Source of the DNA: Bidens hawaiensis
Taxonomy: Eukaryota; Streptophyta; Magnoliopsida; Asterales; Asteraceae
Direction: 5' to 3'
Assembly (NCBI GenBank): GCA_021521415.1
Contig: JAIQDT010007342.1
Location: forward strand, 1-64,000
Length of the DNA stretch: 64,000 bases
A program made the position numbers and the translations under genes. This document shows positions 9,671 to 20,040 of this stretch, in pieces (position 1 is the stretch's first letter; every line of letters starts with the position of its first letter). The notes beneath the pieces were generated by a model, which was not told where the DNA came from, searched no databases, and saw nothing but the letters and a program-made list of their open reading frames with translations.

Positions 9671-12365
9671 TCCCTTGAGTTTGTGTGAAACCTTTTGCTA
9701 CAAGTCGTGCTTTGTAAGTATCTAGATTTCCATGCATATCGGTCTTCTTCTTGAAGACCCACTTACATCCAACCAGTTTGGAGTTAAGTGGACGATCAAC
9801 CAATTCCCAAACTTGGTTATCGTGCATGGATTGCATCTCGGCGCTCATGGCTTCAAGCCATTTTTCACAATCAGGTTGTGACATAGCATCTTTGTAGGAG
9901 ATCGGTTCATCCGAATCGACCAAGTAGCAACCATCCACGAGAAATCCATATCTCTCGGGAGGTTGACTAACCCTACTAGATCTGCGAGCAACGTGTGTAT
10001 GATCAACCATTTGATCACCTTCAACATCCTCGTGTTGAAAGCTAGTATCGACCAACTGTGTATCATCCAGTGATTCTTGAACCTCTTCAAGTTCAACTCT
10101 CTTTTCACTAGGTCCTTCCATAAGGAACTTAGTTTCTAAGAAGTATCCTTTGCGTGAAACAAACACTCTTTGTTCACTAGGATCATAGTATATATATCCT
10201 ATATCATCCTTTGGGTATCCTATGAAGATACACTTGATGGATCGAGCCTCAAGCTTATTTGGGGTGTCACGTTTAACATAAACTTTGCATCCCCATACCC
10301 TTAAATATGAAAGGGATGGAACCTTTCCATGCCACACTTCATAGGGTGTTCGATCCACCTTTTTGGTCGGAGCCATATTCAAAATACGAGCTGCTGTAAG
10401 TAGTGCATATCCCCAAAATGATGGTGGTAGTGAGCTTCGTGCCATCATTGATCGAACCATGTCCAACAGTGTTCGATTCCTCCTCTCGGATACTCCGTTA
10501 TGTTGAGGAGTACCAGGAGGAGTGAGCTGTGAAACAATTCCACAATCTCTAAGATGACTTTGAAAAGCATCACTTAGGTATTCGCCTCCTCTATCGGAGC
10601 GGAGTACCTTGATTGTTCGGTTGAGCTGATTTTGTACTTCATTTTGAAATTCCTTGAACATTTCAAAGGCTTCATGTTTGTGTTTCATTAGATACACATA
10701 CCCATATCGACTAAAATCGTCGGTAAAGGTAATGAAGTACTTTTCACTATTCCTACTAGTGGGCTTGAGAGGTCCGCATACATCCGTATGTATGATACCT
10801 AACAAGTCCTTAGCCCTTTCATTTGTACCTTTGAAAGGCTCTTTGGTCATCTTGCCTTGAATACAAGATTCACACTCATCAAACGAACCTAACTCGTTTG
10901 TTTTCAAAAGACCATTCTTTTGGAGAGTATTTACACGATTCTTGTTTATGTGTCCAAGGCGACAATGCCAAATGTAGGAATCACTCAAATCCTTTTTGAG
11001 TCTTTTGGTGGAAGTTTGATATAATGAGCTATTTGAGGTATTATCATGAACCAATTCATAAATACCGTTGTTTGGTACAACTTTAAAATAAAAGATACCA
11101 TTAGATGATACATGCATTTCTGATTTTACAAATTTAAAGTCAAAATTACATTGTCTAAGAAGGTGCACGGAAATAATGTTCCTAGTCAAACTAGGAGCAT
11201 ACAAAACATTCCTCAAAACAACTTCCAAACCACTTGGAAGCGATAAAGTGAAGTCTCCTCTAGCGACCACGTGCACCCTTGCACCGTTGCCCATGAAAAG
11301 ACTCACTTCGCCCTTCTTTAAGTCTTCATTCCTTTTGAACCCCTGCAACCAATTGCAAATGTGAGTTCCACATCCGGTATCCAATACCCATGTGTTAGAA
11401 GAAATAAGATTTAGCTCAATATTAATCATAAAGACATTACCCGAGGCATGCCCCGCATTCCTCTTGTCTCTTAGCTCCTTTAGGTAGACCGGGCAATTGC
11501 GTTTCCAATGTCCGGTCTCCCCACAACCAAAACAAGGATCATCCTTATGACCCCTCGGTTCCACAACCTTTTGTTTCTTTGCCATAACCGGTGCCTTGCC
11601 CTTACCCTTAAGGTGCACAGGAGGACCCTTTCTTTTTGCTACCTTAGCCTTAGGATTGGGCTGAGATCGATTCTTGGATCCACCTTCATTGATCGCAAAC
11701 ACGGGTAAAACCCTTTTACCCATGCTCGCCTCGGCTGTTTTAAGCATTGAGTGAAGTTCTCCAATGTTTTTGTCCCACCCGTTCATGTTATAATTTAACA
11801 CGAAAGTGTCGAACCTTTTCGACAAAGAGTTAAGGATCAAATCCGTTGCTAACTCTTTTGAGATGGGACAATTGAGCTTGGCGAGGCGATCAATGTAACT
11901 TTTCATCTTAAGTACATAAGTTGAAACTGTTTGATTATCATCCATTCTACATGCATGCAAGGCTCGAACCGTTTCGAACCTTTCAACCCTCGATTGCTTA
12001 AGGAACATTTCCTTAAGTTGAGTAATCATGTCGTACGCATTATGGTTTTCGAAATCCTTTTGGATTTCGGGAACCATAGTCGCCAACATGAGGCATGACA
12101 CTTGAATGGAATCTTCCGTGTGTTGGACCCAATTCATGTATTCGACCTCACTTCCCTCTTCTGGTTCGTTGGGGATAGGTGTTTCCAAAACATGATATAA
12201 TTTTTCTTGTTTTAGAACAATCCTTAAATTTCGGAACCAATCCGAAAAGTTATTGTGATTAAGACGGTCTTTAGCGAGAATAGATCGGAGAGATACATTT
12301 TGGACGTTAGGGATTATGTTGTCGTCGACGTGTGCGGCCATCTGCAGAATTTTAATTAAGTTCAT
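9549..12365 (-). CDS. Copia gag-pol, N-terminal part: Gag, protease, integrase, start of RT
   Basis: The frame of 938 codons starts at an ATG; a second in-frame ATG eight codons later (MAAHVDDN) is equally plausible. Gag (UBN2-type) occupies about residues 25-260, and the zinc knuckle CFGCGETGHWKRNC lies near 277. The protease site is WVLDTGCGTHIC near 325. The pre-integrase HHCC region (WHCRLGHINKNRV and CESCIQGK) lies near 462-505. Integrase has D in HTDVCGPL (about 525), D in LRSDRGGEY (about 590) and E in GVSERRNR (about 626). RT begins with CKWVFKKKTD near 868. After QMDVKT one extra C (plus-strand G, 9560-9562) shifts the frame and ends the protein. Confidence 0.92.
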   Translation of the reverse strand: MNLIKILQMAAHVDDNIIPNVQNVSLRSILAKDRLNHNNFSDWFRNLRIVLKQEKLYHVLETPIPNEPEEGSEVEYMNWVQHTEDSIQVSCLMLATMVPEIQKDFENHNAYDMITQLKEMFLKQSRVERFETVRALHACRMDDNQTVSTYVLKMKSYIDRLAKLNCPISKELATDLILNSLSKRFDTFVLNYNMNGWDKNIGELHSMLKTAEASMGKRVLPVFAINEGGSKNRSQPNPKAKVAKRKGPPVHLKGKGKAPVMAKKQKVVEPRGHKDDPCFGCGETGHWKRNCPVYLKELRDKRNAGHASGNVFMINIELNLISSNTWVLDTGCGTHICNWLQGFKRNEDLKKGEVSLFMGNGARVHVVARGDFTLSLPSGLEVVLRNVLYAPSLTRNIISVHLLRQCNFDFKFVKSEMHVSSNGIFYFKVVPNNGIYELVHDNTSNSSLYQTSTKRLKKDLSDSYIWHCRLGHINKNRVNTLQKNGLLKTNELGSFDECESCIQGKMTKEPFKGTNERAKDLLGIIHTDVCGPLKPTSRNSEKYFITFTDDFSRYGYVYLMKHKHEAFEMFKEFQNEVQNQLNRTIKVLRSDRGGEYLSDAFQSHLRDCGIVSQLTPPGTPQHNGVSERRNRTLLDMVRSMMARSSLPPSFWGYALLTAARILNMAPTKKVDRTPYEVWHGKVPSLSYLRVWGCKVYVKRDTPNKLEARSIKCIFIGYPKDDIGYIYYDPSEQRVFVSRKGYFLETKFLMEGPSEKRVELEEVQESLDDTQLVDTSFQHEDVEGDQMVDHTHVARRSSRVSQPPERYGFLVDGCYLVDSDEPISYKDAMSQPDCEKWLEAMSAEMQSMHDNQVWELVDRPLNSKLVGCKWVFKKKTDMHGNLDTYKARLVAKGFTQTQGIDYDETFSPVAMLKSIRILFAIAAHFDYEIWQMDVKTRFS

Positions 12366-14052
12366 TTTAGTGTTTTACTTATTTTAATTATTAATACCCT
12401 TTTATATATACCAAATATAATTAATAATTAAAATCTAGAGTCCAACGATAAACCCGACTCCGGTTAGGTGACCTTTTTCCCATTGTCGGTTTATCAAGGT
12501 AGTTATTCATAACAATTGCAAACCCTTTTGCAACTTCTAGAGTTTATGGGACCGGTTAGAAATCATATTTCGTGTCGGCATGTTTATCCCATCAACACCT
12601 ATTAGACCCCATGCTTGGGTGACCCTCTTCACATGGTTCTAATTTAAGTCGTCCTACTTGTATCAACTTGTAATATCAACATACAAATGGTTAGGTGACC
12701 TTTTTCCCATTTATATGCCAATATTACCTCAACATATTAATTTACTCTACGCGGTTAGGTGACCTTTTTCCCACTAAGAGCTTACTAATATGTTAAGCGT
12801 TATACAAAAGGATGGTGTTTAACTTGTTATCCTTAATTTTAAAAGGGATTTTTAGTTTTAATAATTCTAGTTGTAAAACTTTAAATCATGTTCTAACATG
12901 CATTTAGTAACATGATTATTTTGAAACCATTTTCAAAATTCTAATTTATAATAAAACCATTTTATTATGGGCGTGAGACGGCTAGTTAATAAATCCATTT
13001 TATTAAACTACGTGTCACGTGATTACCGATAATTGTTAGAACCCGTTTTATGCTTTGTTAATTAATTCTATGTGACGAAGTTGATATCCTAATATCTAAC
13101 AACCACATAATCAAACAATCAATTAACAAGCATACACAATTATACTAGACACGAGCCACTAAGTTAGACCACACTTGTTAGCCGAAACAAGTGTGTGTCT
13201 TAGGTCCGATCCTAAGGGACACACGACACATGGATGTTGTAGCTCCCACTAGATCCCGCATCCAAATGCGTCAAGCATCTTCTTCAACCCCGTTGTAATC
13301 CATTGGGCTTGAACTTGGGCCTTAGCTTCCATAAGCTTCCATTTGGGCTCAATTGGTGGGCTTAGGTCCTTTTGGGCTTGAATCCCCTTAATGGGCTTGT
13401 GAGGCCCATTATCACCATACCCGGCCCAATAAGGCCCAAACTTCCTATTTTGCAATCTTCTTTAATTTTACAAAACCAAATGTCCTAATACATTTTTTTT
13501 ATTCTATAAAATAAAGATATTACAAATAATCTATTTATTACATACCCATATGAATAAATAATTACAAAATTACAAAACTGCCCCTAATTAATTATTACAA
13601 ACCGAAACTTGAATAATTAATTACAATTACAATCATCAACCACAAACAAACATCCATTTTGGTCTACGGCTCGGTCTAGTTTTAATAAATAACAAACATA
13701 ACCCGTTATGTTTTAGGATCCCGTTCCAAAACCCCTTGACCTTATCGGGCCTAGCCCAACCCATTTGGGTTTGACCCAATAACTTGTTCTTGGGCTTCGG
13801 CCCATAAGAAAGTCTCATGGGCTTCGGCCCATTTAACTTTCTTCCCTTTTTTTCGGTTAACCCATTAACCAAAAGAAGTGGGCTTCGGCCCAATAGCTCG
13901 GTTTTATTTATTTATTTATTTATTTTTTTTGAACAAAGCCAAAAATATAACAAGATTAAATACAAAAAAAATCATGCATGTTAATTTTTTGTATAAAATC
14001 TTTCAAGGGGAAAATATAAAACCGAAAACCCGAAGCTTAGTTTCCCGTATCC
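12366..14052 (-). other. Unusually long leader of element K with short repeats
   Basis: This 1.7-kb stretch separates the PBS from gag. It contains three copies of a 21-bp motif (GGTTAGGTGACCTTTTTCCC plus A on the plus strand) at 12462, 12689 and 12753. Three 12-bp inverted repeats, GGGCTTCGGCCC, start at 13792, 13819 and 13880. Further TGGGCY/RGCCCA motifs cluster at 13300-13440 and 13740-13900. Small open frames (13249-13455 and 13636-13893, minus strand) follow the GGGCC-rich repeats and look fortuitous. No protein domain is visible. Confidence 0.7.
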
Positions 14053-14068
14053 CGGCTCTTGATGCCAA
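14053..14068 (-). other. Primer-binding site of element K
   Basis: On the minus strand, immediately inside the 5' LTR, the sequence reads TTGGCATCAAGAGCCG. It resembles the initiator-tRNA-Met PBS of plant copia elements (TGGTATCAGAGC) with changes, and it sits at the right place for minus-strand DNA priming. Confidence 0.65.
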
Positions 14069-14069
14069 T

Positions 14070-15022
14070 TGTTGGGTTTCTATGGATATTTTTGACTTAG
14101 TTAATCATTTAACTAGTCATTAAAAGGCGGAAGCGTGATTATCTATAAACTTTATGTACATATATCCATATATATATTACAAGTTCATATGTGTGTTAAT
14201 CTATGAATAACCCTTTATTCTTGTTTCAAGATTACCATTAATCTTAAGATTAGAAACCCGAGACAAAGGATCAAATAATACGGAAAAACTAAACTATCAA
14301 AGCTTGTAAAACTTACATTCTTAACTCCTTAAGAGATGTAGTTGATGGTTGAAGAAGATGATGATGTTGATGCTAGACTTTCAAAAGGGAAAATCCTCAA
14401 ACGGAAGATACCCCGAGCCTCCAACACACACCGAGCTATGTTAGGAAGCTTGAACACGAGAAACCGAGACTCGAACCTCTTTTGTTTCTTGACTTTGGCC
14501 GAACCAAAAGCTAGAGGGAAAGAGAGAGTTGTGGTTACTTATTATATCTTGAAAGTATGTTGATCTTTATGTAAATGAGATCATATCTCATTCATATCTT
14601 AAGTTAGGTTTTTGGTCAAGTAAAAGTTACTCAACCTCCATCAAGTCCTTACCAACTTTGACCAAGTGTATGGGGTGTAAGGCATACATGTCTAAATAAT
14701 ATATATTTTATACCTTATAAAATATATAAACATCCCATCTTTTATAAACCATTTTATAAAAGAACACATGTTTAAATAATCATTCCAATAATAATTATTT
14801 GAATAAATAAATTAACCAATTAATTTATTTAACACTTTCAAGTAATTATTCAGAAACCCGATTTCTGAATGTGTTGTGTTCTGTATTTGTTTTATAGATC
14901 ATATCTCAACAAATACATAATTGGTGTGTGTCTAACTCGTTATTGGGTATGACCCGACTTGGATCAAACACGGCTAGCCACATTAACCTAATTATGTGTC
15001 TCGGGCATACGGTATTCCAACA
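14070..15022 (-). repeat. 5' LTR of copia element K
   Basis: This 953-bp LTR matches 6591-7543 and, in element orientation, would carry the promoter. The duplication ACTAT follows at 15023-15027. Confidence 0.95.
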
Positions 15023-15595
15023 ACTATGCGATGTATGGGCATGATCGCACCACCCTTGGTCGTAGGACGCTCTCCTGCAGGGAGTACGACCGTTGTGTAT
15101 ATTTACGGGTACTTAACTAAGTCAAACGTTGCAGTGTTTGTGAGGTGACCTAGTGTAGAGGCTCTAGTTTATAATGTGTTATTTGACTTTGTTATTCCTA
15201 AGCCACGTTGGGCCGAGGCAGGCGTAGTCTCGAGGGGTAATAAAGTAAAAGAAAGTATTTATGCGTCAGCGTGTTCACCAGCATTCGTTGCTGACGTATT
15301 TTCTTACATTTTGTAGGTGAATAAGTTTAGCACTTGGAGTGACGAAGTGCTTCTATATCCGATGGCTCGGATTTTATTTTGTAAAACTAAATATATGGTG
15401 GTTTTGTAACATAAACAAGTAATATTTTGTTAACTCAAACGGGTATTCTATAATCCCGTCTTTTATGTAAATATTATATTTCGATCCTTAAAATTTATAA
15501 GTCTTCTGCAAACTAAACGTAACTCTGATTTATTTACAATTACGATACCAACTTATGGGTCATACTCCTAGGCCTTAGATGGGGGTGTGACAACG

Positions 15596-15725
15596 GAAAA
15601 AACTAAAAATCGTTTCTTTGATAAATGCATAATAGTTAGGGTTTAGAGATTAACATATCTAACGAAAATCTGGGTCGTAATCAACTATTATACATTAATC
15701 AACGAAACGATTTTTAGTTTTTGTT
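15596..15725. repeat. Fold-back hairpin of about 130 bp
   Basis: The left arm (15596-15639) and the right arm (15680-15725) are inverted copies sharing AACTAAAAATCGTTTC and ATAATAGTT, with about 38 of 41 positions pairing by eye. About 40 bases form the loop. It lies four bases from the end of element T's LTR. It could be a small fold-back MITE or a hairpin transcript precursor; I see no clear target duplication. Confidence 0.6.
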
Positions 15726-16558
15726 TGTACAATTTGGTTTCAGGGAATTACCTTGACCACTTTACCATTTAATTCCACCATGGAGAAGATTTTAGGAAAT
15801 GTCTAGAAACTAAATATAAGGGTGGGGGGTATGATTACTGTTGTCGACATAGTAAATGCATACCAGTATTTGAGGTTGCTTGATGGTTTGGGCTTGAATT
15901 ATGCTCTTCAGGGTTATAAACAAAAAAATAAAAAATAAAAAAACTGAATTAAACTGAACATTAAATTGAAAAATTTTCAAACTTTGGACTGAATTGACAA
16001 AAATATCAAACCACAGGGACTAAGATGACCATTAACTCAAAATTAAAAGGAGAAAGACAAAAATACCCTTAAACTAACGGCATAGCTGGATGTCGTTAGA
16101 CGGATGGGACGTAATTGGCTAATATTTAAAACTATGAGGACTAAATTGACAAATTTACAAATTTTGGACTGAAGTGACGAAAGTAGCAAACTACATGGAC
16201 GAAAATGGCCATTAACTCCTTTTTAATATTTCATTTTCAATTTTTAATAATTCCATTCTATTTTAAAAGAATTAATGCCATCATAAATATGTTAATTTGT
16301 TTAATATAAAATATATTGCATTAGTTATTAATATTAGATTTTTTTATAAGTAACCAATACGAAACGAGTGGGTTTCTTTAACCGGTTAAAGTATCAAACA
16401 TTGTTCATGTCAAAACAGTTTAGGATTAAAATGAGTTTTGGTCCACGAGTTGGTTTAAAAAAGTAATCATTTATAACTAAGTTTTGATATAGAAAATAAC
16501 AAAGAAATAATTTATGATTTATGAATTTCTAACAACTTTTTATTTCCAAATTGCGTAA
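15726..16558. other. Spacer with a diverged direct duplication
   Basis: Two related stretches of about 78 bp, at about 15961-16037 and 16141-16218, share TTTGGACTGAA, TGAC and CCATTAACTC in the same order. They look like an old internal duplication of a repeat. No gene is visible. Confidence 0.4.
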
Positions 16559-16688
16559 TGTGTAATTTTTTTACCGTATAATATATCTTTATATATGTGA
16601 TACATTTTTTTTTTGTATTTCACATTATGTTATTATTTAAAAAAAATTACTTATTCTAACCCGTGTGCTACACGGGTAACTAACCTAG
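16559..16688 (+). mobile_element. Helitron 3' end (5' end not found)
   Basis: The hairpin ACCCGTGT-GCT-ACACGGGT (16659-16677) is followed after seven bases by CTAG at 16685-16688 and then T. This is the Helitron 3' signature: a short hairpin, a terminal CTRR and insertion before T. The preceding 130 bp are related to 19512-19644, the end of a second copy. No matching TC 5' terminus was found for this one. A TA microsatellite follows at about 16695-16710. Confidence 0.55.
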
Positions 16689-16822
16689 TTCATTATATAT
16701 ATATATATACATATACATACACGCAATGACCTTAGAGTTTTTTGCATGTCTAAACTCTCTTATATATAAAACTCTCTTTTCACATATATAAAGCCATGTG
16801 TGAGGACACTTGTTTCAACTAA

Positions 16823-17211
16823 GGGTGTGTTTGGGATTGCTTATTTAAGTGAAAAAGGACTTTTGATTAAAATGATTTATATAACTTATGAAATTTTGAA
16901 AATAAGTTTTTTAAAGAATGTTTGGATTAACTTATGTATAGGGGAAAACCAAAATGACCAAAAGGGACACTATTTTTTAAAAGGAGTGTAATGGGGTTTA
17001 AGGGTGAGAAATGTGTAATAGGTAAATCAAACTCATTAAGTTAATAAGTTACATATTCCTAACTTTTCAAAACTCCTCTATTTTGCCTTCACCATAAGTT
17101 AAAATCCATGAGGCCTTATGGTTTGCCAAACACCTTATACACCTTATTAACTTTTCAAAAAATTTATAAGTTATAAGTTGATAAAAATAAGGAATCCCAA
17201 ACACCACATGA
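16823..17211. mobile_element. Tourist-like MITE (PIF/Harbinger)
   Basis: The left end GGGTGTGTTTGGGATT and the right end AATCCCAAACACC are inverted copies. TAA flanks the left side (16820-16822) and the right side (17212-17214). The interior is AT-rich with further inverted similarity around TTATAAGTTA. The terminal GTGTTTGG motif and the TAA duplication are typical of Tourist MITEs. The exact right edge is uncertain by a few bases. Confidence 0.6.
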
Positions 17212-17214
17212 TAA

Positions 17215-18268
17215 CTATTACTAGGCCTTGCTCTATGTTGTTGTAACCAGATCCTAATTAAGAATTATGTTACCCGATCGAACACCTTCATGTTTATTAC
17301 CTCGATTTTAAAAAGAGTAACAATATATAACTTAAACTAATAGTAATTGCAAAATATGTTATCATAAAGTTAAAGCAAGTGTCTGAAGTTATGAACAAAC
17401 TCCATTTTGAATTTAATCATGCTTAAATCTCATTGAGATATTTTCATTTTGAAGATGCATGTTTTTAATAAAGAATGACAATTTGCTTACAGTGTACCCT
17501 TACAATAATGTAGTTCTTTTTTAGGTGTTTTTTTCGAATCCAACACAAAATGAGAAGAATTGTTATGCTATTCTTAAAAACAGGTAGGGAATCATTTGCG
17601 GTGGGAATACGAGAGTTCTTTATATAGCAAAAATAATCGATGTTACAACTACTTGCAAATTGCAATAATTCAAATACAATTATGACTCCATCTATACATA
17701 TGCTTGCCTACTTGGTCCCACGTATGTCTTTTGGTCATTGTTACTTGTTAACATGATTTTTTAATTGTTCTATTTCTTTATTTTTTTGAACTCGTTTGAT
17801 GAGACGGGCTTGTTGTACATGTACTTTGAAAAGTTACGCTGAAATATCAACAATAAACACGTTACAACATGTGCGTCAAACATTAGTATCTAAGTTGCGT
17901 ATTAATGTATATAGTAACTATGTTACAAAACCCACTGCGCTGCCGGCATTTACGTAAATTATGTCAATATCGGTTAGGTTCGTAATGGTAATGATAATTA
18001 AAACAAAAAATTGTAGGTGCACATAATATATTGGCACTTTTATAGCTTAGGATAAAAAACGTATTTAAAACTAGTTGTAGTCGGTTGGTTAAACCTTCAT
18101 GATTCGGCCAGTGTCGAATGTGTCGGCACAAAATAAAAACATAAATTAGTACGTCCGGTTAATTAACATAAAATTCTTTTATATAAATACACAAATATAA
18201 AAAAAAAGAATAACAAAAATCACGATATGGACCAATCCGTGATGAGTGGCTGCAAGAACCAGTTTTAA
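17215..18268. other. AT-rich intergenic spacer
   Basis: I see no open frame with coding features, no splice-flanked exon and no terminal repeats in this kilobase. Confidence 0.5.
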
Positions 18269-19644
18269 TCTTTATATTATATAGAATTAATGCTAGGCCA
18301 AAGTTATTTTCATTTGTGATGACTGATGATGCTTTTAAGTTTTAATTTAGCTATCTAACAAGGAGCATTATATTAATTTGATTAAAATGAAAATAACTAG
18401 TTAAGTATCTTTAGTGTTTGAAGGTAAAATGCCAGAATCAATCGACGTAAATGAATATAAAGATGTTGATAAGAAAATTATGAATATAGAGCTGTTGATA
18501 ACTAAATTCTGAATATAAAAACCTACCTAACAACAACCATTATACATTATATGAATATAGAAAGCTTAAAGTTGATGAAATACTTGTAAATTATGTAAAT
18601 TTCTTGTTAAGTAACTAAAAATAAAAATTCATCGGTGAATTTGTATGTGTAAAAGATGATGTTTAGTCGTAAAGAAGTAAATGGAGATAATGGAAATGGT
18701 CACTACTAGAAAAAAGGCTTTCCATGACACACATTGCATGTCATTAAAGGACACTTATGACATACAAATGCGTGTCATAGAAGCCGCTGTCATAAATTGA
18801 TCATGACACACTTTTCGCTGTCATATCTAATGACACACATTAATGACAATCATTTGTGACACACGTTTTTGACATGCATTTATGACACGCTTTCAATACT
18901 GAGGTTTACGACACCAATTAACGACATGCATAAATGCACGTCATCGTTGTCATTGTATTTATCAGACATAAAATGATACGATACAAGAAAGTATTAGTTT
19001 CTTGACTTTTTAAATGACCTCAAAATATAAGTTTGTTAAGTCATAGGTTAGTTCTAAAAGTTGATGTTGAATTGATGCTGATTAAAAATATTAACTAGAA
19101 AATTGGTTTGTGCAATGAAATTAAGTTACATGTGAAAATACAATATGATAACCTTGCTATAGAGCCGAAATCATATCCAGAAATAACATTAGAACTTACA
19201 ATTTTATTTATTTATTTTAAATCCTAACCTTTAGATAAAAGGTACTAACTTTAAAGAATGAAATTTTCACTTAATTGTGTTTGGAATGAAGATTAACAAA
19301 AGTGAAGGTCAATCATCGTATATTGTTGGTTTATTTGTTAGATAATTTGTTTTAACTCATGACCAGTTATTTGTTACATTATCTAGAGTTAAAATAAGAA
19401 ACAATGTGAAACGACTAAGTTTTGAAAAAAACAAGTAAATTTACAAATAAAACTACACATATTGTGTATCAAGAAATATTTAGAGATTTATAAATTTTCT
19501 ATTTTCATATTGTATAGTGTGTAATTTATTATACCATATAATATATCTTTATATCTGTTGAACATATTTTTTATGTCATATTATGTTATTGTTTAAATAA
19601 ATTTATTTATTCTAACCCGTGTGCTACACGGGTAGCTAACCTAG
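18269..19644 (+). mobile_element. Probable non-autonomous Helitron carrying a CACTA end
   Basis: The 3' end is clear: the hairpin ACCCGTGT-GCT-ACACGGGT at 19615-19633, then AGCTAAC, CTAG at 19641-19644 and T. The proposed 5' end TCTTTATATTATATAG begins with TC at 18269 and is preceded by A, which fits insertion between A and T. The interior has no helicase gene and contains a CACTA terminus at 18701. The 5' end is an inference; the element may start elsewhere. Confidence 0.5.
18701..18965 (+). mobile_element. CACTA (En/Spm) terminus with subterminal repeats
   Basis: CACTACTAGAAAAAAGG at 18701 is a typical CACTA inverted terminus. The next 260 bp are packed with TGACA/TGTCA units in both directions, such as ATGACACAC and ATGACATGCAT, which serve as transposase-binding repeats in this superfamily. 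I did not find the opposite terminus (CTTTTTTCTAGTAGTG), so this is one end only, probably stranded or captured inside the Helitron. Confidence 0.65.
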
Positions 19645-19842
19645 TTATGAATATAATGAACATTTTAGTGATGGATAACCCATTTTAAGATTAAAGCATG
19701 GATGCTAATTATATATTAGTTATCAAAAAGAGGTTGCCTTCCAATGCTAATGTTCAAATATATTTATGCATGAATCAGGGTCGGTGTCTATAGTAGCGCT
19801 GAGTGAAGCTAGGGATTGAGACTTCTAAAAAAAACTTATGTT

Positions 19843-19849
<7 letters not shown>

Positions 19850-19887
<38 letters not shown>
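19850..19887. repeat. TA microsatellite
   Basis: About 19 uninterrupted TA units lead into a short GT run. It is a simple repeat with no other feature. Confidence 0.9.
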
Positions 19888-19895
<8 letters not shown>

Positions 19896-19943
19896 AGAAA
19901 ATCATATTTAAAAGCTATAACTGAAAATTAAAACAATAATATA

Positions 19944-20040
19944 TGTTGGCCCGGTGCTTAAAGTACAAAGTGACTACCTTTTAGAAGTTTTACATCCGGG
20001 TGACTAGATTCGATTCTCTTAAAAAGCATTTTTTTTTTTA
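19944..20040 (+). repeat. Possible tRNA-derived SINE fragment
   Basis: The stretch contains TGGCCCGGTGCT, which could be an A box, then AGATTCGATTC about 60 bases later, which resembles a B box, followed by a poly-T run. These fit a tRNA-like Pol III promoter. No target duplication was found, so the call is weak. Confidence 0.3.

Larger units (their letters stand above)
6591..15022 (-). mobile_element. Ty1/copia retrotransposon K, nearly intact and young
   Basis: Two 953-bp LTRs (6591-7543 and 14070-15022) begin TGTTGG and end CCAACA and differ at about four positions by eye. The identical 5-bp duplication ACTAT lies on both outer sides. The internal region on the minus strand holds a primer-binding site, a long leader, one gag-pol reading frame in the copia order (integrase before RT) and a purine tract. 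The only coding lesion I find is one extra base near 9560. Low LTR divergence means recent insertion. The internal region is large mainly because of a 1.7-kb leader and a 0.8-kb 3' segment. Confidence 0.95.
632..15592 (+). mobile_element. Ty3/gypsy retrotransposon T (chromodomain, Tekay/Del-like), 5' LTR outside window
   Basis: The order gag, three zinc knuckles, protease, RT, RNase H, integrase and chromodomain-like tail, followed by a purine tract and an LTR beginning TGTAACACC and ending GGTGTGACA, is that of a plant chromovirus, probably the Tekay/Del lineage. The element is split by copia element K (6591-15022) inside its 3' LTR. The internal genes change frame at least six times and contain nonsense codons at about 2565, 2801 and 5110, so this copy cannot make its proteins. 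The 5' LTR and left target duplication lie upstream. The lineage call rests on LTR termini and domain order, not on a phylogeny. Confidence 0.88.
5210..15592 (+). repeat. 3' LTR of element T, interrupted by copia element K
   Basis: The LTR starts TGTAACACC at 5210 and ends GGTGTGACA at 15592, a near-perfect terminal inverted repeat. Element K occupies 6591-15022, with the duplication ACTAT at 6586-6590 and 15023-15027. Removing K and one ACTAT copy leaves an LTR of about 1946 bp, long as expected for Tekay-like elements. The left part (5210-6590) holds promoter motifs, and the right part (15028-15592) completes the LTR. The target duplication of T would begin ACGGA after 15592 but cannot be paired because the 5' end is outside the window. 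Confidence 0.8.
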
